A DNA stretch of 34,809 nucleotides from Sulfurimonas sp. (GTDB taxonomy: Bacteria > Campylobacterota > Campylobacteria > Campylobacterales > Sulfurimonadaceae). Positions 8,177 through 15,331 of the stretch are shown here, in pieces; position 1 is the stretch's first letter; the number at the start of each line of letters is the position of its first letter. A program made the translations under genes and the position numbers. The notes under the pieces are model-generated. The model was not told the DNA's origin. It was given only the letters and a program-made list of their open reading frames with translations, and ran no database searches. The stretch covers positions 1 to 34,809 of the forward strand of contig JAGGWE010000068.1 of assembly GCA_021157665.1 (NCBI GenBank), in the 5' to 3' direction.

Positions 8177-9178
8177 CTATTTACTGATATGGATTGCCAT
8201 ATCAATAAGTCTCATTGAGTAGCCCCATTCGTTGTCGTACCAAGCCATAATTTTAACCATATCTCCACCAATAACCTGAGTTAAATCCTCAGCAACGATA
8301 GAACTATATTCACAACCAACGAAGTCTTGAGATACTCTCATATCTTTATCCATTAATAAAAGACCTTTAAGTCTTCCATCAGCAGCCTCGTTAAATACAC
8401 GAGTAACTTCCTCTTTAGTAGTTTCTCTTTTTACAACAACATTTAAATCAACCATAGAAACATCTGGTGTTGGAACACGAACAGACTGCCCATGTAAACG
8501 ACCTTTAAGTTGTGGCATAACAAGCGAAATAGCTTTTGCAGCACCAGTAGTTGTCGGAATCATATTGATAGCCCCTGCTCTTGCACGGCGTTTATCTTTT
8601 AAGTGTTTTACATCTAAAATATTTTGATCATTTGTGTATGAGTGAATAGTTGTCATTAAGCCTTTCTCAATCCCAAATGCATCATCTAAAACTTTAGCAA
8701 CAGGACCTAAACAGTTTGTAGTACAAGATGCATTTGAAACAATTTTTTGCCCAGCATATAATTCTTCATTTACACCCATTACAAAAGTATCAGTTGCAGT
8801 ATCTTTTGAAGGAGCTGAAAATAAAACTTTAGGAACACCATTATCAATATGAACTTGAGCAGATTCTTGAGTTAAAAATACACCTGTACACTCTAAAACC
8901 ATATCAGCACCACAATCAGCAAACTTAAGATTTTTAGGATCTCTATCTGAAAATATTCTAATTTTATGACCATCTACACTAATGTGATTATCATCAACTT
9001 GCTCAATATCACTTTTAAAAGTTCCATGAACAGAGTCATTCTTTAGAAGATAAAGCATCATATCCATAGTTGCCATATCATTTATCGCTACAATTTCAAC
9101 ATCATTTCTTGTTGCTGCTATTCTTGCAACACAACGACCGATTCTACCAAATCCATTAATTGCTATTTTAAGTGCCAT
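8177..9178 (-). CDS. gap: Glyceraldehyde-3-phosphate dehydrogenase
   Basis: This enzyme oxidises and phosphorylates glyceraldehyde 3-phosphate. It has the NAD(P)-binding INGFGRIGR at the N-terminus, the catalytic SNASCTTNC with Cys152, and the C-terminal WYDNEWGYSMR. The 333-residue length is standard. It leads the gap-pgk-tpiA run. AGGGA precedes the ATG, and a TAAAAT -10 candidate lies at 9213-9208 on the minus strand. It diverges from nadD, the same arrangement as in Campylobacter jejuni. Confidence 0.96.
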   Translation of the reverse strand: MALKIAINGFGRIGRCVARIAATRNDVEIVAINDMATMDMMLYLLKNDSVHGTFKSDIEQVDDNHISVDGHKIRIFSDRDPKNLKFADCGADMVLECTGVFLTQESAQVHIDNGVPKVLFSAPSKDTATDTFVMGVNEELYAGQKIVSNASCTTNCLGPVAKVLDDAFGIEKGLMTTIHSYTNDQNILDVKHLKDKRRARAGAINMIPTTTGAAKAISLVMPQLKGRLHGQSVRVPTPDVSMVDLNVVVKRETTKEEVTRVFNEAADGRLKGLLLMDKDMRVSQDFVGCEYSSIVAEDLTQVIGGDMVKIMAWYDNEWGYSMRLIDMAIHISK

Positions 9179-9226
9179 TATATTCCCTATAATTTTTAAA
9201 TTCGGTTATTTTATCCAAAGTTTAGT

Positions 9227-9232
9227 TATAAT
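9227..9232 (+). promoter_or_regulatory. Probable -10 box for nadD-rsfS
   Basis: TATAAT in GTTATAATTCGC lies 21 bp before the nadD ATG. AGGAG (9245-9249) supplies the ribosome binding site. The 75-bp divergent interval also holds the gap promoter. Confidence 0.65.
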
Positions 9233-9253
9233 TCGCTTTAAATTAGGAGTGAT

Positions 9254-9796
9254 ATGCAGACTATCGCACTTTTTGGTGGTTCTTTTGATCCACCACATAT
9301 CGGTCATGAAGCTATTGTTAACGAAGCTTTAAAGCTAAAAGAGATTGATAAAGTTGTGATAATGCCAACTTTCTTAAACCCTTTTAAATCAGGTTTTTAT
9401 GCACCTTCAGCGCTAAGATGTAAGTGGCTTAAAAAGATTTATAAGTCTTATAAAAATGTTGAAATAAATAGTTATGAAGTTGATTTAGAAAAAAAGGTAT
9501 CAAGTATAGATAGTGTTAAGTATCTTTTAAAAAGATATAAAAAAATCTATCTGATAATTGGTGCTGATAATTTAAAAACACTTCAAAAATGGGACAGATA
9601 CAATGAGCTTAAAACTCTTGTTACATTTGTAATTGCACATAGGGATGATATAGAAATTCCAAAAAACTTTTTAGAACTTAAGATAAAAGAAGATATATCT
9701 TCAACAAATCTAAGAAAAAGTATTGATAGAGATAAGCTATCAAAAATATGCTCAGATGAAATAATAAAATTTTACAAGGAAAAAAATGAACAATAG
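9254..9796 (+). CDS. nadD: Nicotinate-nucleotide adenylyltransferase
   Basis: NadD adenylates nicotinate mononucleotide in NAD synthesis. The nucleotidyltransferase motif GGSFDPPHIGH is at residues 8-18, the mid-protein IIGADNLKTLQKW block is present, and SSTNLRKS near the end matches the ISSTxIR motif. At 180 residues it is the normal size. Its stop overlaps the rsfS start by 11 bp, so the two genes form an operon divergent from gap. Confidence 0.93.
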   Translation: MQTIALFGGSFDPPHIGHEAIVNEALKLKEIDKVVIMPTFLNPFKSGFYAPSALRCKWLKKIYKSYKNVEINSYEVDLEKKVSSIDSVKYLLKRYKKIYLIIGADNLKTLQKWDRYNELKTLVTFVIAHRDDIEIPKNFLELKIKEDISSTNLRKSIDRDKLSKICSDEIIKFYKEKNEQ

Positions 9797-10124
9797 AATA
9801 GAAAAAATAACATCAATTCTTGATATGAATAAAGCAGAGAACATTGAAGTTTTTGATTTAAGTAAGAAAAATTACTTTGTTGATTATGCAATTATTGCAT
9901 CTTCACTTGGTTCGAGACATACTGTGGCATTATTAGATCACTTAAAAAAAGGACTTAAACCAGAAGAAAACTTCAACAATGTTGATGAAAGTGGTGACTG
10001 GATAGTTATTGATTTAGGTGACATACTTATTCACATAATGACTCCAGAGTATAGAGTAAAATATGACATGGAAAAATTCTTAAGTGATTTAGCCGAAGGG
10101 AAAGAGGGCGAAGTAGTTCTCTAA
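9786..10124 (+). CDS. rsfS: Ribosomal silencing factor RsfS
   Basis: This Iojap/DUF143 protein binds uL14 on the 50S subunit and blocks subunit joining when nutrients are scarce. The 112-residue sequence shows YFVDYAIIASSLGSRH, GDWIVIDLGDILIHIM and YDMEKFL, all typical of the family. It overlaps nadD by 11 bp, and the nadD-rsfS pair is a common bacterial arrangement. Confidence 0.92.
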   Translation: MNNRIEKITSILDMNKAENIEVFDLSKKNYFVDYAIIASSLGSRHTVALLDHLKKGLKPEENFNNVDESGDWIVIDLGDILIHIMTPEYRVKYDMEKFLSDLAEGKEGEVVL

Positions 10125-10127
10125 AAC

Positions 10128-10160
10128 AGTTAAACTACTTTTAAAAGAAGTAGTTTAACT
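10128..10160. terminator. Bidirectional terminator between rsfS and the porin gene
   Basis: A perfect 13-bp stem (10128-10140 with 10148-10160) with a 7-nt loop sits between the convergent rsfS and porin genes. The right arm encodes the last codons of the porin (NYFF and stop). On the minus strand the stem is followed by GTTTTAG, a short U-run; on the plus strand no U-run follows. Confidence 0.7.
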
Positions 10161-11580
10161 CAAAACGATACTCATTATAAGAAGTATCACTCTTATTTGT
10201 TCCATCAGACTTTAATATAGAATCATCAACATCAACAAAACCTAGTCTTACTTTAGCCACTAAATTTTTACTAATATTTTGATACATATCCACATGGATA
10301 ACTTTATTATCTGCAGCGACACCATCTTTGTTATCATCAAAATCCTGAATAACATAACGAGCCATAATACTAAAACCTGGTATTATATTAGCCTTACCAA
10401 AGTCATATCCAGCTCTAAACATATAACTTTTTGTATTTGCATACCAATTATACTGAGCCAATGCACGAGTAAATCCACCAGTAGGAAATCCTCTCCATGG
10501 AGTTACTAAGTCAGCTTTATCTGCAACTTTAGAATATCCAAAACGAGCTAAAAAAGCATCTTTTTTTATATCTAATCTAAGTGCTAAAAAATTAGAATCT
10601 AAACTATTTTCATCTGTATAGCCATGTTGATTTGCTTTAAGATTTGCAACACCATAAGATGCCCCTAAATGATCAAACTGTTGCATATATCTCAATCCAG
10701 GTATAAGTTTCCATCCATTATTAATTGGAATTGTATAGTGACTCTCAAAAGTAAGATTACTAATAACATCAGGAACAAGAGCATAACTAAGATTTAATTT
10801 TAGATTTTTTATAGATTTATTTGTGATTGTTGCGATTAACAACTTATTATTATCACCTATTCTATCAACTGTTAAGTTTTTATTAATAGCAGAATCATCA
10901 TTTTCTTCCCAATCATTAACTGCTATAACATCATGAGAATTAGTATGGTCACGAAGTTTCTGTTTATCCATATATGCCAACTGTATCGTTGTTTTTAGTA
11001 TCTCTTTTATAGTGGCAGTAAGACCATCAAATGTATTTGGTATCATTTTTGTATCATTTGATTTTGTAAAAACAGATTCAAATAATTGCCTACCAAGAAT
11101 AAAAGTTGTTTTATTTATCTCATATTGTAAATATGCCTGTCCAAACAGAGTCATACCAAATTTATTATCATTTACCACATCATAACGACTAAAAGTATCT
11201 TTACCAGATTTTACCAAACCTACATCTTGAGCATCTTCTCTAAACCAAGCTGGATTTTGAGAAGTATATAAACCTATCGTTGCACTAAGTCCAGATATTG
11301 GTGCCGTTTTATAAATAAAGCTACCCCCTACACCCATTGCTTTATGGTCAAACTTCGAGTTATCTTTGTAATCATACATAAATATATTTGTTCTAAGTCG
11401 TCCATAAAACATACCCTCAGTAAACACTTCACTGATTGTATCTACAGAAGATGGTACTTTATTATACTCAACTGTCATATTAGGTTTTAATGTAACTTTC
11501 TCACTTACTAAAGTTGCACAAAGTGTTGTTCCTAATGCCATGGATGATAAACCTAGCATTACTAATTTAAATATTTTCAT
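10141..11580 (-). CDS. Outer-membrane porin, OprD-like family
   Basis: This predicted outer-membrane beta-barrel protein has about 479 residues. A signal peptide (MKIFKLVMLGLSSMALGTTLCA) is followed by alternating hydrophobic beta-strands, the OprD-like GRQLFESVFTKSNDTKMIPN block and a C-terminal aromatic FELNYFF suited to BAM recognition. The start is taken as ATG 11580, since it has GGAG about 10 nt upstream and opens directly into the signal peptide; an in-frame TTG at 11607 would add nine mostly basic residues. It overlaps the 3' end of the mltF-like gene by 14 bp. A second porin of the same family lies at 17706. Substrate unknown. Confidence 0.8.
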   Translation of the reverse strand: MKIFKLVMLGLSSMALGTTLCATLVSEKVTLKPNMTVEYNKVPSSVDTISEVFTEGMFYGRLRTNIFMYDYKDNSKFDHKAMGVGGSFIYKTAPISGLSATIGLYTSQNPAWFREDAQDVGLVKSGKDTFSRYDVVNDNKFGMTLFGQAYLQYEINKTTFILGRQLFESVFTKSNDTKMIPNTFDGLTATIKEILKTTIQLAYMDKQKLRDHTNSHDVIAVNDWEENDDSAINKNLTVDRIGDNNKLLIATITNKSIKNLKLNLSYALVPDVISNLTFESHYTIPINNGWKLIPGLRYMQQFDHLGASYGVANLKANQHGYTDENSLDSNFLALRLDIKKDAFLARFGYSKVADKADLVTPWRGFPTGGFTRALAQYNWYANTKSYMFRAGYDFGKANIIPGFSIMARYVIQDFDDNKDGVAADNKVIHVDMYQNISKNLVAKVRLGFVDVDDSILKSDGTNKSDTSYNEYRFELNYFF

Positions 11581-12991
11581 TTTCTTTTTTCTCCGCAATC
11601 TCTTCAATATTATTTTCTAAAATATCTCTATAATCATAAATTGATTCTACATATTTTACAGGTTCTTCACCCCTTGCATATCCATATTTTAATGTTCTAT
11701 AATATTTTTTCTTAGAAAGAAGTGGTAAAACTTGCTTTAAATCACTCCATATATCTGGATTATATCCAAGTCTTACAGCTAATTTTCTAGCATCATTAAG
11801 ATGCCCCATCCCAACATTATATGCAGCTAATGCAAATTTCAAACGATTCTCACCATCTATCTCTTGTGGTACAAACTTTATCATCTGTTTAAGATGTCTT
11901 GTACCACCAACAATACTCTGTTTTGGGTCAAGACGATTTTTAACACCTAAAATTTTTGCTGTAGTTTTTGTAAGCATCATCATACCTCTAACCCCAGTAA
12001 AACTTTTGGCATGTGGATTCCAATGTGATTCTTGATAAGATATGGCTGCTAAAAGTTCCCAAGGGATAGAATATCTCTCTCCTGCATTAATAAAAATCTT
12101 TTTATATTTTGGTAGCCTTGTTTCAATTCTTTTATAAAACATTTTATTATCATAATAATCAAAGAAATGGATATTGCTATAATAATGATCTTTTAATTCT
12201 GCCATTTTTCCTCTTTGATTAAAATCATTTAACCAAGAGTACATATCAGCTTCTAATTCATCTGCACCTTTTGGTAGAACCCATGCTAATTGCTCTCTTT
12301 CACTTATAGTAAATGCTAAATGCATCTCAGGATAGTATCGCAAATTTAGTGCATATATATTTGAATCAGCAATAGTGCAATCTATTTTATGTGAAGCAAC
12401 CTGTTCTAAAAGTTCTTCTGTTGAATCACTGCTAAAAGTGGCATTAATATCAAAACCATCTTTAATTAATGAACGAATAGTATCGCTATAACTTGTTCCT
12501 TCACCAACTTTTAAATTTAACCCAACTAAACTTTCAACATCTCTTGGAAACTTTTTACTTTTTATCATACTACGATTACATATAACCTGCTCTTGTACTT
12601 CAAAGTATGATGGTCCAAAATTAAACTCTTTTTCCCGTTTAGCAGTTTTAGTAAGTGAAGCAGATGTAATATGAATAGTTGAATCTTTACCTAATTCTAT
12701 AGCATCTTTAACAGTATTAGCCGTTACTATTTTAAGTTTAACATCTAAGGAGTCTGCGTAGGCTTTTAAAAGGTCATACTCAAAACCTTGCGCTCCATTT
12801 GCCCCTATATAGTAAGTAGAAGGTGCATTTAGTAAAACAACTTTTAACTCTTTATCTTTTTTTATTTTATCTAAAACTGACAACTGCTTTATCTTATGAA
12901 TAGGTGAGTATGCTGAATGAGACAACCATCCAAACATAAAAAAAGAGAGAGCAAAGAAAATTAAAAGAAAAGGCTTTTTATACTGTTCCAT
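11567..12991 (-). CDS. mltF: Membrane-bound lytic murein transglycosylase F-like protein
   Basis: The 474-residue protein has an N-terminal hydrophobic anchor (residues 7-22), a periplasmic SBP_bac_3-type domain (about 45-270, with ANGAQGFEYDLLKAYAD) and a C-terminal SLT transglycosylase domain. The catalytic Glu321 lies in AISYQESHWNPHA, with GVRGMMMLT and ALAAYNVGMGH following. MltF cleaves peptidoglycan to 1,6-anhydromuropeptides. A perfect TTGGCATGTGG (12006-12016) encodes the PHAK next to the active-site motif. Its Shine-Dalgarno GGAG lies inside the terminal inverted repeat of the adjacent foldback element. Confidence 0.88.
   Translation of the reverse strand: MEQYKKPFLLIFFALSFFMFGWLSHSAYSPIHKIKQLSVLDKIKKDKELKVVLLNAPSTYYIGANGAQGFEYDLLKAYADSLDVKLKIVTANTVKDAIELGKDSTIHITSASLTKTAKREKEFNFGPSYFEVQEQVICNRSMIKSKKFPRDVESLVGLNLKVGEGTSYSDTIRSLIKDGFDINATFSSDSTEELLEQVASHKIDCTIADSNIYALNLRYYPEMHLAFTISEREQLAWVLPKGADELEADMYSWLNDFNQRGKMAELKDHYYSNIHFFDYYDNKMFYKRIETRLPKYKKIFINAGERYSIPWELLAAISYQESHWNPHAKSFTGVRGMMMLTKTTAKILGVKNRLDPKQSIVGGTRHLKQMIKFVPQEIDGENRLKFALAAYNVGMGHLNDARKLAVRLGYNPDIWSDLKQVLPLLSKKKYYRTLKYGYARGEEPVKYVESIYDYRDILENNIEEIAEKKENENI
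12006..12016 (+). repeat. TTGGCATGTGG word in mltF
   Basis: An exact copy on the plus strand, antisense to mltF, encoding PHAK beside the catalytic SLT motif. Confidence 0.9.
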
Positions 12992-13044
12992 GATAAGTAC
13001 TTCTCCATAAAGAACCCCAACTTCAGCGATAAGTAAATTAGTTC

Positions 13045-13116
13045 TAGTGCTAGGCAGATTTATGCAGGACTAGTTTACTAGTTCAAATGAATCTAACGAC
13101 GCAATAGTGCTATTTA
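13045..13116 (+). repeat. Hairpin-bearing repeat, copy 2a (inside the foldback element)
   Basis: It has the family order GCTAGGC, GATT, AGGA, a central hairpin ACTAG-TTTA-CTAGT (13069-13082), TAACGACGCAATAGTGC and CTATTT. It is on the plus strand and diverged from copy 1. Confidence 0.5.
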
Positions 13117-13144
13117 CTTATCGCCCGAAGGGAAGCTTAAAAAG

Positions 13145-13212
13145 AGGGCTACTACTTCGTTGAAAATCCTTGAAGCTACTAGTAGCTCCTACGAATCTTC
13201 GCCTTGCATTAG
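13145..13212 (-). repeat. Hairpin-bearing repeat, copy 2b (inside the foldback element)
   Basis: Read on the minus strand: TGCAAGGCGAAGATTCG, AGGAGC, a perfect 14-nt palindrome AGCTACTAGTAGCT (13174-13187), then AACGAAGTAGTAG. It is the inverted counterpart of copy 2a. Confidence 0.5.
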
Positions 13213-13281
13213 CCCTCTTTTTAATCTTCTGAAGTTAGGGTTCTTTATGGAGAAGTACTTACATATTCTACATTTATAAGC

Positions 13282-14550
13282 TTACGCAAATATAAAACGA
13301 TTAACCCCATTATCATACTCATGAGCTAAAACTTCATCATGTACTTTCAAAATAGAATCAACTAAATATAAACCTAATCCAAAACTATTTTTTGAAGGAT
13401 TGTCTTTTGTAAATGGTTCAATATAATATGAGAGAGGATATTTAATACACTCTCCTAAGCTTTCAAAACATAATTCATTATTTATCATTACAATTTTTAT
13501 ATGTTTATCAACTGAATACTTTATGCCATTATCAATCATATTTTTTATAGCCGTTGTATATAATCTATAATTTGCGTATATCTTTTCTGATGAAGAAACC
13601 CATATAGTTACAGACTCTTTATCTATCATTGCCATATCTATAGCACCATCTATAATATCTACTAGCCTATACTCTTTAAAATCACTTTTATCATTTAAAG
13701 ATGTAACCTCTTCAATAAGAGCAAACTCTCCTACAAGAGACTCCAATCTTCCAAAAATAGAACTAAATCTATCTCTTTGCTTTTGTGTATCTAACATCTG
13801 CGTAGCAATAGTACCTTTAGCTATAGGTGTTTTAAGTTCATGCATAATATTTCTTAAAAAAAGTGTACGAGATTCTAAGAGATTATTAATCTTTATTCTT
13901 GTATTTTCCATCTCTGTAGCTATTAGTGCGATTTCATCTTTACCATTTGTTTGAAATGATACATTCATATCACCATTACCATATTGAGCAATCTTTTTTC
14001 TTAGTCTAATTAAGGGTCTTAATCTTTGTAAAATAAGTATAAAAGAGATAAAAACTATCAAGATAATTATTGCATAAGCATAAAACATATTCCAAGGTCT
14101 ATAAGGTTTTAAATCTTCATCATGAATAAGTATATAACCTTTTGGTGATTGTATATAAAAGAAAATTTTATATGAGTATTGGAGCATAGTTATTCTTAAG
14201 TTTTTAACTACTTTTTGAGAAAAAGATTCCTCATTTCTTAAAAGCTGATTTATATTTTCAAAACCTTTTCTTTTTAAAATCTTACCTTTTTTGAGAACTT
14301 TTTTTTGCTCTGATACATCTTTTTCAATTTTAAAATTATAAACAGCAAGATTTGCTTCAAATAAAATATTTACATTTTCTTTTTGCATATGTTCACGATA
14401 TATCTGTGTAATTACTGAGTATTTTGTAAAAATATGATTTATATATTGTTGCTTGTTAAGTTTATAAAACTCCCAAAACACCGCACTTATGATAACAAGT
14501 GTTACAATTAAAGCAAAAAGTACAGTTAAAAGTACAGCATGTTTACGCAA
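13282..14550 (-). CDS. Sensor histidine kinase, ArsS-like
   Basis: This is a membrane sensor kinase: TM1 (about residues 10-29), a periplasmic domain of about 120 residues, TM2 (about 155-175), a HAMP region, then the phosphoacceptor H-box FLRNIMHELKTPIAKG (His237 from this start), the N-box NMIDNGIKYS and the ATP-binding FGLGLYLV. The start is taken as TTG at 14550 because AAGGAG sits about 7 nt upstream; an in-frame TTG at 14568 is possible but has no ribosome site. It is 71 bp downstream of the response regulator gene. H-box wording and layout resemble the acid-responsive HP0165 (ArsS) of Helicobacter; the signal here is unknown. Confidence 0.85.
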   Translation of the reverse strand: MRKHAVLLTVLFALIVTLVIISAVFWEFYKLNKQQYINHIFTKYSVITQIYREHMQKENVNILFEANLAVYNFKIEKDVSEQKKVLKKGKILKRKGFENINQLLRNEESFSQKVVKNLRITMLQYSYKIFFYIQSPKGYILIHDEDLKPYRPWNMFYAYAIIILIVFISFILILQRLRPLIRLRKKIAQYGNGDMNVSFQTNGKDEIALIATEMENTRIKINNLLESRTLFLRNIMHELKTPIAKGTIATQMLDTQKQRDRFSSIFGRLESLVGEFALIEEVTSLNDKSDFKEYRLVDIIDGAIDMAMIDKESVTIWVSSSEKIYANYRLYTTAIKNMIDNGIKYSVDKHIKIVMINNELCFESLGECIKYPLSYYIEPFTKDNPSKNSFGLGLYLVDSILKVHDEVLAHEYDNGVNRFIFA

Positions 14551-14621
14551 TATTTGTCTCCTTATCAAAGGAAGTAATTCCTTCGCTAATTCCTCTCACT
14601 AAAGAAAAAATTATATAATTT

Positions 14622-15284
14622 TTATTTAAGAAGTTTGTAACCAACACCTCTAACAGATTCTATAAGTGTTTTATCACCAAGTTTATTTCTAATTCTACCA
14701 ACCATAACATCTATACTTTTGTTTGATGAATCTTCATTTATAGCATTTACATTATGGATTAAATCTTCTCTTGAAACAACTAAACCTTGCTTTGAAATCA
14801 TGTATGAAAGTATTCCAAACTCTGCATTTGTTAAATCAATATTTCTACTTTTATATGAGATAATCATAGTTGAATTATCACATTTAAAATCACTTTTAGA
14901 TTCCTCTTTTGCCTCTGTTCTAGCTTCATATCTTCTTAAAACTGAATGAATCCTAGCTTCTAGTTCTCGTGGATCATATGGTTTTGGCATATAATCATCA
15001 GCACCAAGTTCAAGAGCTCTAACTTTATCAGTAACATCACTTCTTGCTGATGAGATAATAATAGGAATATCCTGACGCTCACGAATTGCTTCACAAACTT
15101 CTAAACCATCCATCCCCGGAAGGGTAAGATCTAATATGACTAAATCAAATGGTTCTAGTTTTAATATACTAACAGCTTTAAATGGATCATCTTCTGTAAT
15201 CACTTCAAACTCAAACTGTTCTAAATACTCAGTAAGTATTTCAGCTAACTCTAAATCATCTTCAATCATTAATATTTTTTTCAT
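14622..15284 (-). CDS. OmpR-family response regulator, ArsR-like (two-component)
   Basis: The receiver domain (residues 1-115) shows the acidic pair Glu8/Asp9, phosphoacceptor Asp52 (LVILDLTLPG), ISSAR and Lys in MPKPYDP. The C-terminal winged-helix DNA-binding domain (about 130-220) contains the typical NKSIDVMVGRIRNKLGD and IESVRGVGYKLL. It pairs with the downstream kinase. The sequence resembles the Helicobacter two-component regulator HP0166, not the arsenic repressor that shares the name ArsR. The target genes cannot be read from the window. Confidence 0.9.
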   Translation of the reverse strand: MKKILMIEDDLELAEILTEYLEQFEFEVITEDDPFKAVSILKLEPFDLVILDLTLPGMDGLEVCEAIRERQDIPIIISSARSDVTDKVRALELGADDYMPKPYDPRELEARIHSVLRRYEARTEAKEESKSDFKCDNSTMIISYKSRNIDLTNAEFGILSYMISKQGLVVSREDLIHNVNAINEDSSNKSIDVMVGRIRNKLGDKTLIESVRGVGYKLLK

Positions 15285-15331
15285 ATTTAATCCATATTCT
15301 TTATTTAGTATATAAGTATATCTAAGTAAAG

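Larger units (their letters stand above)
12994..13261. mobile_element. 268-bp foldback (MITE-like) element with nested hairpins
   Basis: The interval between mltF and the kinase gene is almost entirely one foldback structure. Terminal inverted repeats at 12994-13026 and 13229-13261 match at 32 of 33 positions. Inside lie two further perfect inverted pairs: 13 bp (13026-13038 with 13112-13124) and 14 bp (13137-13150 with 13211-13224). Each encloses one copy of the hairpin repeat family, the two in opposite orientation. No coding potential and no clear target-site duplication is visible. It may be a non-autonomous mobile element or an immobile foldback. Confidence 0.65.

Noticed and set aside
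11581..11607. TTG at 11607 as the porin start
   Set aside because: It would place nine mostly basic residues before a normal signal peptide; ATG 11580 has its own ribosome site.
12994..13261. A complete insertion sequence in the foldback region
   Set aside because: There is no transposase frame and no convincing target-site duplication, so only a MITE-like or foldback call is supported.
14569..14621. Palindromic AAGGAAGTAATTCCTT near 14569-14584 as an operator
   Set aside because: It lies between the regulator and kinase genes of one operon and overlaps the AT-rich kinase leader; no second copy was found.
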